Part shown: positions 50,557 to 59,490 of the stretch, in pieces
Layout of the letters: each line of letters begins with the position of its first letter
Numbering within the stretch: position 1 is the first letter of the stretch
From: Archangium gephyra
GTDB taxonomy: Bacteria; Myxococcota; Myxococcia; Myxococcales; Myxococcaceae
NCBI GenBank assembly: GCA_003243425.1
Contig: QFQP01000009.1
Span: 62,001 to 126,000 of the forward strand
DNA length: 64,000 nt
Reading direction: 5' to 3'
Program-made: the position numbers and the translations under genes
Notes under the pieces: model-generated
The model's input: the letters and a program-made list of their open reading frames with translations, nothing else
Told to the model about the DNA's origin: nothing
Databases searched by the model: none

Positions 50557-51197
50557 GCCGCCCAGGAACGACGCTTGACGCGCGCGCCGAGCACCACCAC
50601 GAGCAGCGCTGCGAGGGTCCACGCGGCGAGGTGGAACGAGGCGACGTGCGCGGCGTCGCGCTCACACATCATCTCACCGAGCAGCGCGCCCGTCGTACCA
50701 GCGGCCAGCCCCGCGGCGATCGAGCGCGGCGTCGAAGGCGCCATGCTCCGCAGCAGGGTCAGCGCCGTGAAGATCGCCGGGCCCGCGACGGCGAGGTGCA
50801 GCGCGGTGCACAGCCACTCGGGCGCCGAAGAGGCGTTCAGCGTTGCGGCCGGCCGCAGCACCACCATCACCACCGCGACGGCGACCGACGCGGCCATCGC
50901 CACCCAGCGCGAGGCTGTGCGCCCGGGCACGACCGAGGCCCACACCAGCAACGGGCCCACCGCGGCGAGCCCCAGCAACGTCACCCAGCGAAGGGCGATG
51001 GTGGTGAGGGCCGCGTTGCCTGAAATGACGGCGCCGAGGCCGATGACCGCCGAGAGCCCGAGCGAGGCGCCGATCAGTTGCAGCGCACGCGTCTTCCAGG
51101 ACGTCTGCGGTCGTTTCGCCTCCACGAGCATCGCCGCACGCACCGAGGCGAGCACGGTAGCCGACGGAGGATAGGGAGGAGGAATCGAAGCGCTCAC
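50553..51197 (-). CDS. NrsF-like (DUF1109) transmembrane anti-sigma factor
   Basis: 214 residues from a GTG at 51197 overlapping the sigma-factor stop (GTGA). It has six predicted helices. The late segment CERDAAHVASFHLAAW resembles the conserved C-x-n-H motif of NrsF/DUF1109 proteins, which hold their cognate ECF sigma factor at the membrane and release it on redox or metal stress. The gene order and coupling to the sigma gene support that role. Identification rests on topology and this motif. Confidence 0.75.
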   Translation of the reverse strand: MSASIPPPYPPSATVLASVRAAMLVEAKRPQTSWKTRALQLIGASLGLSAVIGLGAVISGNAALTTIALRWVTLLGLAAVGPLLVWASVVPGRTASRWVAMAASVAVAVVMVVLRPAATLNASSAPEWLCTALHLAVAGPAIFTALTLLRSMAPSTPRSIAAGLAAGTTGALLGEMMCERDAAHVASFHLAAWTLAALLVVVLGARVKRRSWAA

Positions 51198-51757
51198 GAC
51201 AGACCTTCCAGTAGCGGACGGAGGAATTCGTAGCCGCGATGCGCGCGGATGCGGGCCGCCGTCGAGCTGATGCCCAACATTGCACCGATCTCATCGAAGG
51301 ACAGGCCTTCGACTTTGTGCAGCAGCACCGCTTCACGCTGCGAGGCGGGCATGGCGGCAAAGGCCGCTTCAATCTGTTTGCGCGCCCCCGGATCAGACGG
51401 AGACGGATTCACGGAGGGCTCGTGGCCCGGCGTTTCTCCCAACACCTCCACGCCGTGACGCTGATGGCGCAACGTGCCACGCGCCGCGTTCGCCGCGATC
51501 GTCAGCAGCCACGGCCACACCCGCGCGCCCCGCTCGAAGCGGTCGACGCTGCGCACCACCGACATGAACGTCTGCTGGAGCAGATCATCGGCAAGCGCGT
51601 CATCGCGCACCATGCGCACGAGAAAGCCGTGCACGCCTCTGGCGTGTCGCGTGAACAACGCCTCGAGCGCTGCTGCGTCTCCCTGGCGAAAGTTCTCCAT
51701 CAACGCCTCGTCTGACGTCTCGTTCAACACGTCGGAGGGTCCTACGCGCGGGCTCAT
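51194..51757 (-). CDS. ECF-type RNA polymerase sigma factor
   Basis: 187 residues from the ATG at 51757. Region 2 (about 20-90) includes LFTRHARGVHGFLVRMVRDD and ADDLLQQTFMSVVRSVDRF. Region 4 has REAVLLHKVEGLSFDEIGAM followed by LGISSTAARIRAHRGY. The stop overlaps the NrsF-like gene, and the methyltransferase follows. Together they form a sigma-anti-sigma switch with an added enzyme. The genes it directs cannot be read from here. Confidence 0.93.
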   Translation of the reverse strand: MSPRVGPSDVLNETSDEALMENFRQGDAAALEALFTRHARGVHGFLVRMVRDDALADDLLQQTFMSVVRSVDRFERGARVWPWLLTIAANAARGTLRHQRHGVEVLGETPGHEPSVNPSPSDPGARKQIEAAFAAMPASQREAVLLHKVEGLSFDEIGAMLGISSTAARIRAHRGYEFLRPLLEGLS

Positions 51758-51817
51758 TTGCTGTTTCAGGCCTATAGCGCACGCGAAACGCGGGCCGCAG
51801 CGCAACGTAGGTGAGGC

Positions 51818-52792
51818 ATGTTCGATGGCTTCGCGAAGGTGTGGACGCCCGTAATTCTCGCCACTTCTCTGCGCCGCGGGCGCCCTCTGCCCGTCGTGCT
51901 GGCCGGCGAGAAGCTGGTCTTCTTCCGCGGCTCGAACGGGCAGGCGCACGCGCTGGTCGACCGCTGCCCGCACCGTGGGGTCTCGCTGTCGCTGGGCACG
52001 GTGACGTCCGACGGTTGCCTCGAGTGCCCGTTCCACGCGTGGAAGTTCGACGGCTCGGGGGCCGTGACCCACGTGCCGCTGAACCCCGATGCGAAGCGCG
52101 AGCGGCTCTTTGCCCGCGCGATTCCGGTGCGCGAAATCGGTGGCGTGCTGTGGGCGTGGACGGAGGTCACCGCCACGCCGCCCAGCGAGCCCATCGTCCC
52201 CGAAGCGTTGACGCTCCCCGGTCTGGCGCGCACCTATTTCCAGGTCGAGTGGAACGCCCACTGGTCGCGCGCCATGGAGAACATGCTCGACTCGCCGCAC
52301 GTTCCCTTCGTGCACAAGAGCACCATCGGGCGCTTCATGCGGCCGTACCTCCGCCCCGACTCGCGCATGGACGTGAACTGGGAGGACACGCCGTGGGGCG
52401 GCACCACGCGCTCGATGCTCGACGACCGTGAAGACAGCGGCGCCGACCTGCACTTCTACCGGCCGAACATGATGGCCTTGAACATTCCGGTACCGAAGCA
52501 GGTGTTCCGCATGCACGCGTTCTGCGTGCCCATCGACGCCAGCCGTACGCGGATGATCATCGTCGGTGCGCGCAGCTTCGCCACGTGGCGTGTGCTCAAC
52601 CCGCTGTTCAACTGGTCGAACAAGCGCATCGCCGCGGAAGACCGCGCCATCGTCGAGTCGTCATGGCCGGTGGAGGTGCCGCCACCGAGTGAAGAGACGT
52701 CGGTACGGACCGACCGCGCGACGTTGCAGTTCCGAAAGTACTACTACGCGCAGCTCAAGCCGCCCGCGCCAGAGCAGACCCGCGCGGCGTAG
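51818..52792 (+). CDS. Rieske-type ring-hydroxylating oxygenase
   Basis: 324 residues. A Rieske [2Fe-2S] domain at about 45-85 has CPHRG and CPFHAW ligand pairs. The catalytic domain has the mononuclear iron set in NMLDSPHVPFVHKS. The layout resembles pheophorbide a oxygenase/cholesterol 7-desaturase-type enzymes more than bacterial aromatic dioxygenases, since it has no small subunit. No reductase or ferredoxin gene is near. The substrate could be a sterol-like or aromatic lipid. Its stop lies one base from the convergent tgt gene. Confidence 0.88.
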   Translation: MFDGFAKVWTPVILATSLRRGRPLPVVLAGEKLVFFRGSNGQAHALVDRCPHRGVSLSLGTVTSDGCLECPFHAWKFDGSGAVTHVPLNPDAKRERLFARAIPVREIGGVLWAWTEVTATPPSEPIVPEALTLPGLARTYFQVEWNAHWSRAMENMLDSPHVPFVHKSTIGRFMRPYLRPDSRMDVNWEDTPWGGTTRSMLDDREDSGADLHFYRPNMMALNIPVPKQVFRMHAFCVPIDASRTRMIIVGARSFATWRVLNPLFNWSNKRIAAEDRAIVESSWPVEVPPPSEETSVRTDRATLQFRKYYYAQLKPPAPEQTRAA

Positions 52793-52793
52793 A

Positions 52794-53960
52794 TCATTCC
52801 GGCGGCGTCTGCGGCCGCGCGTGGAACTCGCGCAGGAAGTCGCCGTAGCGGTCCTGCTCGATGGCGACGCGCGCCTCTTTCATCAGGTTCAGGAAGAAGT
52901 GGAGGTTGTGCAGCGTGTTGAGGCGCATCGCGACCAGTTCCTGCGCCACGAAGAGGTGCCGCAGATATGCGCGCGAGAAGGTGCGGCAGGTGTAGCAGCT
53001 GCACCTGGGGTCGAGCGGGCGTTCGTCGCGAGCGTAGCGCGCGTTCTTGATCGTCAGCTTGCCCTCGCTGGTGAAGAGCAACGCGTTGCGCGCGCTGCGC
53101 GTGGGCAGCACGCAGTCGAACATGTCGATGCCGTGGCCGACGCAGGTGACCAGATCGAGCGGCGTGCCCACGCCCATCAGGTAGCGGGGCTTGTCCTTCG
53201 GCAGCAGCGGCGCCGAGAAGGCGACGCCCGCGTGCATCTGCGCGGGCTCTTCACCGACCGCGAAACCACCGAGCGCGTAGCCGGGCAGGTCCATCGCGCA
53301 GATCTCCTCGGCGTGACGCTTGCGCAGGTCTTCATAGAGGCCGCCCTGAACGATGCCGAAGAGCGAGCTGCGCTGACGGCTCCAGGCCTTGATGCAGCGC
53401 GAAAGCCAGCGCGTGGTGCGCGCCATCGACGGCTCCATGTAGCTGCGTTCGCTGAGCGCGGGCGGGCACTCGTCGAAGGCCATGATGATGTCGGCGCCGA
53501 GCACTTCCTGAATCTCGATGGAGCGCTCCGGCGTGAGCACGTGCTTGCTGCCGTCGAGGTGACTCTGAAACGTCGCGCCCTCTTCGGTGATCTTGCGCTT
53601 CTCCGACAGGCTGTAGACCTGAAAGCCGCCGGAGTCGGTGAGCATCGCGCGGTCCCACGAGATGAACTTGTGGAGGCCGCCCAGGTCGCCGACCAGCTGC
53701 TCTCCGGGGCGGAGCATCAGGTGGTACGTGTTGCCGAGGATGATCTTCGCGTCGAGCGTGTGGAGGTCGTCAGGCGCGATGGCCTTCACCGACCCCGCGG
53801 TGCCGACGGGCATGAACACCGGCGTCTCGATGGTGCCGTGCGGCGTGTGCACGCGTCCGCGACGCGCGCCGGTCTGGGCGCAGGTGTGCAGCAACTCGAA
53901 GCGAACGGTCGACGGTTCGACGCGTTGATCGCCGCGCTTGTCGGGAGTCGGGAGGCTCAT
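52794..53960 (-). CDS. tgt: tRNA-guanine transglycosylase
   Basis: 388 residues. The active-site segment LTDSGGFQVYSL and the later DECPPALSERSYMEPSM are intact. The zinc site near the C-terminus reads CSCYTC followed by RAYLRHLF. It swaps guanine-34 for preQ1 in tRNAs for Tyr, His, Asp and Asn, the first step on the RNA of queuosine synthesis. The start overlaps the queA stop (ATGA). In many bacteria yajC-secDF comes next; here it is 4 kb downstream. Confidence 0.97.
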   Translation of the reverse strand: MSLPTPDKRGDQRVEPSTVRFELLHTCAQTGARRGRVHTPHGTIETPVFMPVGTAGSVKAIAPDDLHTLDAKIILGNTYHLMLRPGEQLVGDLGGLHKFISWDRAMLTDSGGFQVYSLSEKRKITEEGATFQSHLDGSKHVLTPERSIEIQEVLGADIIMAFDECPPALSERSYMEPSMARTTRWLSRCIKAWSRQRSSLFGIVQGGLYEDLRKRHAEEICAMDLPGYALGGFAVGEEPAQMHAGVAFSAPLLPKDKPRYLMGVGTPLDLVTCVGHGIDMFDCVLPTRSARNALLFTSEGKLTIKNARYARDERPLDPRCSCYTCRTFSRAYLRHLFVAQELVAMRLNTLHNLHFFLNLMKEARVAIEQDRYGDFLREFHARPQTPPE

Positions 53961-55012
53961 GAATCGGACTCGATGAACATGGAATCGCCGTAGCTGAAGA
54001 AGCGGTACTTCTCACGAACGGCTTCGGCGTAGGCCCGGAGCGTGTTCTCGCGGCCGAGGAAGGCAGACACGAGCATCACCAGGGTGGACTTCGGCAGGTG
54101 AAAGTTGGTGACGAGCGCGTCGATGACGCGGAACTCGAAGCCGGGGGTGATGAAGATGCTCGTGTCGAAGGAAGTCGCGTCGAGCCGAGGCCAGCTCTCG
54201 AGCGTGCGCACCACCGTGGTTCCAACGGCGATCACGCGCTGCGCTTCGTCGATGGCCTTCAGCGTCTCGGGCGGAATGAACGCGCGCTCGGCGTGCATCT
54301 TGTGCTCTGCAACGGGGCCTTCGCGCACCGGCAGGAACGTGCCGGGGCCCACCTCGAGCGTGACGAAGGCGGTCTTCACGTTCCGGCGCGCGAGTGCAGC
54401 GAAGGTCGCTTCGGTGAAGTGCAGCCCGGCGGTGGGAGCCGCGACCGAACCACTCTTCTTCGCGAACACCGTCTGGTAGCGACTCGCGTCCTCCGCGTGA
54501 ACGTCGCGCGTGATGTACGGCGGGAGCGGCAACTTCCCTGCCCGCTCGATCGCCGCTTCGAGCGACGCCAGCGATGACGTGAACCGCACGCGGTACTCGC
54601 CGCCACCGATGCTCTCGAGCACCTCAGCGGTCAACTCACCGTCGAACTCGAGGCGCATGCCCGGCTTGAAGCCCTTGGAGCTCTGACCGAGGCAGCTCCA
54701 CACCGACCCGCTCGCGCTCGCCTTGAGCGCCGACTCGGTCTCGACGTCACCTGCGGGCCGAGTCAGCAACAGCTCGGCCTTGCCCCCGGTACCGACCTTC
54801 TTGCCCAGCAGCCGCGCGGGAATCACGCGCGAGTCGTTGAACACCAGCAGGTCTCCCGCGCGGAGCAGCGAGGGCAGCTCGCGGAACTGGCGATGTTGCA
54901 GCGCACCACTCGGGCTTCGCACGTGCAGCAACCGGCTCGCGTCGCGCTCGGGCAGAGGTGCCTGCGCGATGAGCTCGGGCGGCAGCTGAAAGTCGAAATC
55001 GTCGGTGTGCAC
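53957..55012 (-). CDS. queA: S-adenosylmethionine:tRNA ribosyltransferase-isomerase
   Basis: 351 residues from a GTG at 55012 giving HTDDFDFQLPPELIAQAP, the family's normal start; longer frames upstream run into the neighbouring divergent gene. GDLLVFNDSRVIPARLLGKK is present, as are PAGLH-type FVTLEVGPGTFLPV and the C-terminal NFHLPKSTLVMLVSAF signature. It transfers the ribosyl part of SAM to preQ1-tRNA to make epoxyqueuosine. Translationally coupled to tgt. Divergent from a delta-60 repeat gene. Confidence 0.96.
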   Translation of the reverse strand: MHTDDFDFQLPPELIAQAPLPERDASRLLHVRSPSGALQHRQFRELPSLLRAGDLLVFNDSRVIPARLLGKKVGTGGKAELLLTRPAGDVETESALKASASGSVWSCLGQSSKGFKPGMRLEFDGELTAEVLESIGGGEYRVRFTSSLASLEAAIERAGKLPLPPYITRDVHAEDASRYQTVFAKKSGSVAAPTAGLHFTEATFAALARRNVKTAFVTLEVGPGTFLPVREGPVAEHKMHAERAFIPPETLKAIDEAQRVIAVGTTVVRTLESWPRLDATSFDTSIFITPGFEFRVIDALVTNFHLPKSTLVMLVSAFLGRENTLRAYAEAVREKYRFFSYGDSMFIESDS

Positions 55013-55114
55013 GGCGAGGCGCGCGTACGCCAACTGCTTCGCAGTGGCTACTCCCGAAGCTCGGCGCAAGCGCGCAGCGCGACGCACGAGAGGACCAGTG
55101 CTACGCCCCCGCAG

Positions 55115-56449
55115 ATGAGAGCCATCGTAGCCACGGCGTTGGGAGTCGTACTGCTGGGTTGTCCCGCGCCGTCGGAGCCGGACGGAGGCGCGAGCGACGG
55201 TGGCTCGGCGTATGACAGCGGGTTTCAGTCGGTGCTGCCGGGCGTCGACGCTCAGGGTTACGCAGTGGTGCCGAGCGGCGCGAACGTCTTCGCGATCGGC
55301 AACGGCACGACCGACGGCGGCCACGCAGCGTTGATGGTGGCGCGCTTCACGCCTGATCGCGCGCTGGACACCACCTGGGCGGGCAACGGCGTGGCGCTGG
55401 TCGACGTCGCTGACGGCCCGTCGGCGGGCATCGACGCCCAGGCCAGCGACACCGGCTACGCGGCGCTGGTCGATGGCACGTCGCTCTACGTCTGTGGCGT
55501 GGCCCAGGCTCTCCAGCTTCCGGGCTCAGGAGCCAGGGTGCTGCTCGCCCGTTTCCTGGCCGACGGCTCGCTCGACACCAGCTTCGGAAACACCGGCGCG
55601 ACGACCGGCGTTCGCCTCGATGGCTTCGGCATGACGCAGTCAGAGTGCACCGCCGTGCTCAAACAGCCCGACGGCAACATCCTCATCGGCGGGAGCGTGG
55701 CGTCGAACTTCTTCGTGACGCGCTACCTCCCCAGCGGCACCGCCGACGTCTCGTTCTCGAAGACGCCGGGCACCGGCTTCGGCGCGGTCTGGGGCACAGC
55801 GCGAACCGAAGCGACCCGAAGCATGGTGCTCGACCCCGATGGAAAGATCGTGGTCTTCGGCGGAGAGGCGATGTCGACCGCGAGGCTCTTGCCCGACGGG
55901 CAGCTCGACACGGCCTTCGGCACTGACGGCTTCGCGAGCTCGGCGGGCGCGCAGGGCGTCGCCATGTGGCGCGAGGCCGACGGGAGCTACCTGGCGCTCG
56001 GGTATGTGCCCATTGATGCGAGTGGCGAGGAGAAGCGCCTCGCGGTGCGGCTGCTCAAGCTGCGCTCGACGGGCGTCGCCGACGAGACGTTCGGTGCGCA
56101 GGGCTATCGACAGGTCACGCTGCCGGGCACCAACCTCGGCTTGTCCACGGTGCGTGGCGCGACGCGCCTCGGTGACGGGAGCTTCGTGATCTACGTGACC
56201 GGTCTGGCCGAGACGTACCTGGCGCGCTTGACGCCCGACTTCGCGCTCGACCCGGCCAGCCTCGTCGACGGCGCGTTGGTACCGACGGGCATTCGACTGC
56301 CGCTCCTTCAGCCTGCGTTCCAGCAGGGCTCGCACGTCGCCGTCACCGAAGGCAACAGGGTGTGGGTCACCGACATCAACCTCGTGACCATCGACCCCGG
56401 GCCGCCGACGACCCGGAACTTCTTCGACCTCGTCAGCCGCGCGTTCTGA
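55115..56449 (+). CDS. Lipoprotein with delta-60 (DUF5122) beta-propeller repeats
   Basis: 444 residues from the ATG at 55115. The signal peptide MRAIVATALGVVLLGC has a clear lipobox. After a DGGASDGGS linker, repeats of the form ARFxxDGxLDTxFGxxG (for example LLARFLADGSLDTSFGNTG and TARLLPDGQLDTAFGTDG) mark a delta-60 propeller, probably seven blades. These proteins are usually exposed at the outer membrane; function unknown. The stop lies 3 bases from the convergent Crp/Fnr gene. Confidence 0.88.
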   Translation: MRAIVATALGVVLLGCPAPSEPDGGASDGGSAYDSGFQSVLPGVDAQGYAVVPSGANVFAIGNGTTDGGHAALMVARFTPDRALDTTWAGNGVALVDVADGPSAGIDAQASDTGYAALVDGTSLYVCGVAQALQLPGSGARVLLARFLADGSLDTSFGNTGATTGVRLDGFGMTQSECTAVLKQPDGNILIGGSVASNFFVTRYLPSGTADVSFSKTPGTGFGAVWGTARTEATRSMVLDPDGKIVVFGGEAMSTARLLPDGQLDTAFGTDGFASSAGAQGVAMWREADGSYLALGYVPIDASGEEKRLAVRLLKLRSTGVADETFGAQGYRQVTLPGTNLGLSTVRGATRLGDGSFVIYVTGLAETYLARLTPDFALDPASLVDGALVPTGIRLPLLQPAFQQGSHVAVTEGNRVWVTDINLVTIDPGPPTTRNFFDLVSRAF

Positions 56450-56452
56450 GCC

Positions 56453-57136
56453 TCACGTGCGCAGCCCGGCGAGGTCGACGATCTCGATCTCGCCATACGC
56501 GAGCCTGATGAGCCCGCGCGCCTCGAAGTCTTTGAGCACCTGATTGATGCTCTGGCGCGACGCCGACACCATTCCCGCCAGCAACTCCTGCCGAATCTTG
56601 AGCACGCGCTTGGAGTGATCCGTCCACTCACCGTAGCCCTCGGCCATCAGCACCAGCTGCCGAGCCACGCGGAGTGACAACGGCATCACCGCCAGATCCT
56701 CGAGCGCGATGAACGCCATGCGGAGCTTCGCCGTCGCCAACAACGCCAGGTCGCGCCACCACGTGGGGTGCTCGTTCAACATCGCCGTCAACGCGTTGGT
56801 CGGCACGTTGAGCACCTTCGAATCGATCGCCACGATCGCGTCGTGCGTCCGCGGCAGACCGTCGAAAACGGAGATCTCCCCGAACCACTGCGGAGGCTCG
56901 ACCAGCGCGAGCACCGCCTCTTTCCCCAGGGCGCCCTGGCCCGTCACCCGCACCGCGCCGTCGACACATGCGTACAGACCGTCAGGCGCGTCACCACGAG
57001 AGAAGAGGTACGTCTCAGCCTTCACTTCGCGGAGCACCGCGTCAGAGACGAGCCGCGCCTGAAACGCCTCGGGCAGCCCGTGGAACCACCGGCCTGAGAG
57101 CAACAACTCACGGTAATCACGAGCCGATTTCGTCAT
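56453..57136 (-). CDS. Crp/Fnr-family transcriptional regulator
   Basis: 227 residues. A cyclic-nucleotide-binding fold occupies about 20-135 (LFSRGDAPDGLYACVDGAVRV; WFGEISVFDGLPRTHDA). A helix-turn-helix follows at about 170-210 (QELLAGMVSASRQSINQVL). No cysteine cluster for an iron-sulphur centre is seen, so it is not an oxygen sensor of the FNR type; cAMP or another small ligand is likelier. Divergent from the Mpo1-like gene, a plausible target. Confidence 0.9.
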   Translation of the reverse strand: MTKSARDYRELLLSGRWFHGLPEAFQARLVSDAVLREVKAETYLFSRGDAPDGLYACVDGAVRVTGQGALGKEAVLALVEPPQWFGEISVFDGLPRTHDAIVAIDSKVLNVPTNALTAMLNEHPTWWRDLALLATAKLRMAFIALEDLAVMPLSLRVARQLVLMAEGYGEWTDHSKRVLKIRQELLAGMVSASRQSINQVLKDFEARGLIRLAYGEIEIVDLAGLRT

Positions 57137-57211
57137 CTTCGTGAAGTGTCGGGCAGCCGACAGTGCGGTGTCGGGAGGGCGGGCATAGTCTCACAGACAA
57201 GGAGGCAGCAC

Positions 57212-57748
57212 ATGACCCCGCTCATCAAACAGCTCACGAAGTACGCGGCGTACCACCGCGACCCCCGGAACATCGCCACGCACTACGTGGGCATTCCGCT
57301 CATCGTGTTCGCGGTGACGTGTTTCCTCGCGCGCCCGACGTTCCTGGTCGGCGGCCTCGTGCTCGCGCCGGTCTACTTCGTGGCGGCGGCGGCGACGGCG
57401 TTCTACCTGCGCCACGACCTCCGCTACGGGCTCGTGATGGGCCTGGTGCTCTCGGGGCTCTCGTACGCGGCGCTGCACGTGGGCGCGCTGAGCACCGGCG
57501 TGTGGCTCGCGACGTCGATCGCGCTGTTCGTCGGCGGCTGGGTGATTCAGTTCGTCGGCCACTACTACGAGGGCAAGAAGCCCGCGTTCGTCGACGACAT
57601 CATCGGCCTGCTCGTGGGGCCGCTGTTCGTCTGCGCCGAGGTCGGCTTCCTGCTGGGCCTGCGCAACGAGGTGAAGGAAGAGATCGAGAAGCGCGTCGGT
57701 GCGCCGCGCCTGCGCGACATGAGCGCCTCAGCGCCGGCAGCCAAGTAA
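57212..57748 (+). CDS. Mpo1/DUF962-family membrane protein
   Basis: 178 residues from the ATG at 57212 with a strong AAGGAGG site 8 bases upstream. The family motif YHRDPRNIATHYVGIPLIVF is at residues 13-32, including the histidines thought to bind iron. Four hydrophobic helices follow. Yeast Mpo1 is a 2-hydroxy fatty-acid dioxygenase; bacterial members are uncharacterised. The last 21 bases overlap the convergent esterase gene. Likely acts on membrane fatty acids. Confidence 0.88.
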   Translation: MTPLIKQLTKYAAYHRDPRNIATHYVGIPLIVFAVTCFLARPTFLVGGLVLAPVYFVAAAATAFYLRHDLRYGLVMGLVLSGLSYAALHVGALSTGVWLATSIALFVGGWVIQFVGHYYEGKKPAFVDDIIGLLVGPLFVCAEVGFLLGLRNEVKEEIEKRVGAPRLRDMSASAPAAK

Positions 57749-58357
57749 CCAGTCGTACAATCCCGGCGTCTCGAGCGCGGCCTTCCACGAGCCGTGATCG
57801 ACGCCGGGAAACTCCGTGTAGTTCGTCAGCAGGCCCCGTCGCGCGACCTCGCGGATGTTGGCGTGCGGCACCCACTGATCGACTTCCCCGTGAAACGCCC
57901 AGATGGGGAAGCCCTTCAACGCTTCGGCCTGCTCGAGCAGCACGTCACCGGCGATGGGCACGAACGCGCTGAACACCCCACGTTGCCTGGTCATCAAGTC
58001 CCAGCCGCCGATGGCGCCCATCGAGAAGCCGACGACCGAAATCCGCTCCGCGTCGACGGACGATCGCGTCGACAACTCACGCGCCAGCGCGGCGACCTTG
58101 AGCTGCGCTTCAGACGGCGTGTCGAACCAGAACCCGCCCCACGAATCGCTCGGCGGGCAATGCGGAGCGACCACGATGCACGGCCACTGCGCGAGGAGCT
58201 CGACGCCGTTCTTGAGGTGCGAGGCGTTGTCGGTACCGCGCTCGCCGCTGCCGTGGAGATAGATGACGACCGGCCACCTGCGGCCGGGCTCGCCGTACCC
58301 AGCGGGCAGGTGAAATCGGTACTTCAGGCCCGCGAATTCGTCCGCTTCCCAGCTCAT
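57728..58357 (-). CDS. Alpha/beta-hydrolase (esterase/depolymerase family)
   Basis: 209 residues from the ATG at 58357, which overlaps the SpoIID-domain gene's stop (ATGA). The oxyanion region is VVIYLHGSGERG. The nucleophile motif is VVGFSMGAIGG (GxSxG). The acid appears in FHGEVDQWVP and the histidine in VDHGSWKAA. It resembles phospholipase/carboxylesterase and polyhydroxybutyrate-depolymerase-like enzymes. No signal peptide, so it is cytoplasmic or released with others. Substrate unknown. Confidence 0.87.
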   Translation of the reverse strand: MSWEADEFAGLKYRFHLPAGYGEPGRRWPVVIYLHGSGERGTDNASHLKNGVELLAQWPCIVVAPHCPPSDSWGGFWFDTPSEAQLKVAALARELSTRSSVDAERISVVGFSMGAIGGWDLMTRQRGVFSAFVPIAGDVLLEQAEALKGFPIWAFHGEVDQWVPHANIREVARRGLLTNYTEFPGVDHGSWKAALETPGLYDWLLGCRR

Positions 58358-59427
58358 TCGTAGAGCGTCTGTAGTTCGGTGCCCGGGTAGTAGTGGAGCA
58401 GGATCTTCTGAAAGCCCCAGCCCTTCTCCGCGTACACCCGCGCGCCCCACTGACAGAGCCCCGCCCCGTGACCGAAGCCGTGACCGGCGACCTTCCAGCC
58501 GCTGCCCGACTTCTCGATCTCGAAGTTGAGGCTCTTCAACTTCATGTAGCCGATGCGCTCACGGAAGCTGACGGCGCTGATGGTGCGCGAGCCGACCTCC
58601 ACACGCTGCGCGCGACCGGTCGCCGAACGGCCCTGCACGCGCAGTGACGACGACTTCGGGCTCAGCGCCTTCAGGTCGCCGGCGTTCAAGTTCAACGTCC
58701 AGTGGCTCGTCGGCAGCCGGCCGCAGGGGCAATCGACGGCCTGCAGGTACGGGAGCTCGCGGCCCAACGCCTCGGCGCCGGTCTCGGTGCGGCCACCGCA
58801 GCTCGAGTGGAAGTACGCCTCGATGGGCTGCAGTTGCCAGGTGAGCACCATGCCGCGGGTGGCTTCGACCGCTTCACGCGTGCGCGGGTCTTCGACGTCG
58901 AGGCCTTTGTAGACCTGCGAGATGACCGAGCTGCCGAGGTGGTACGGCTGGCTGTACTGATCGAGCTTCTTGTTGAGCGCGTAGGTGCGCGCCGCAATCG
59001 CCTGCGCCTTCAACGCCTCGGTGGGAAACGACCTGGGCATTTCGCCACCGAGCACGCCGACGAGGTAGTCCTCGAGCGGCAGCACGTTGACCACCACCAG
59101 CTGCGACTTGCCGATCAGCACTACCACGTCGCCACGCACGCGCGTGCCGCTGACGGTGATGACGCCGTCACCCTCTTCGCCGCTGCGAAAACGGAGCGCG
59201 TCGGCGGGGAACCCGGTGCCGCCGACCACCAGTTGTCCGCCGCGGGCGACGATCTCCACCTTCGTCGAGGCGAACGGCTCGTACAGCGCGTCATCGAGAT
59301 CGGCGCCCACGCGCAGCGACGAACCTTCGAGCACCACGCGCGAGACTTCGGGACCGACGGCGATGCGCATCGTCTCCGACGCGAAGGCAGACGAAGCGGC
59401 CAGAGCCAGCACAAGTGCGACACGCAT
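58354..59427 (-). CDS. SpoIID/LytB-domain protein
   Basis: 357 residues from the ATG at 59427. The signal peptide is MRVALVLALAASSAFA. The SpoIID/LytB domain covers about 100-340, with PLEDYLVGVLGGEMP, ALKAQAIAARTYALNK, YFHSSCGGRTE and the terminal GHGFGHGAGLCQWGA. SpoIID cleaves denuded glycan in spore formation; in Gram-negative myxobacteria the domain probably acts on peptidoglycan. It is coupled to a hydrolase gene downstream. Divergent from a membrane-tethered HTH gene. Confidence 0.92.
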   Translation of the reverse strand: MRVALVLALAASSAFASETMRIAVGPEVSRVVLEGSSLRVGADLDDALYEPFASTKVEIVARGGQLVVGGTGFPADALRFRSGEEGDGVITVSGTRVRGDVVVLIGKSQLVVVNVLPLEDYLVGVLGGEMPRSFPTEALKAQAIAARTYALNKKLDQYSQPYHLGSSVISQVYKGLDVEDPRTREAVEATRGMVLTWQLQPIEAYFHSSCGGRTETGAEALGRELPYLQAVDCPCGRLPTSHWTLNLNAGDLKALSPKSSSLRVQGRSATGRAQRVEVGSRTISAVSFRERIGYMKLKSLNFEIEKSGSGWKVAGHGFGHGAGLCQWGARVYAEKGWGFQKILLHYYPGTELQTLYE

Positions 59428-59490
59428 GTGGCAGATGGTACGGACAGGCGACACCGCCTCAAGAATTTGGCAGGAACTCAAACCATTCCC

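Noticed and set aside
40230..52792. A secondary-metabolite cluster around the PhyH and Rieske oxygenases
   Set aside because: They are 11 kb apart with housekeeping genes between, and no synthase or carrier protein is present.
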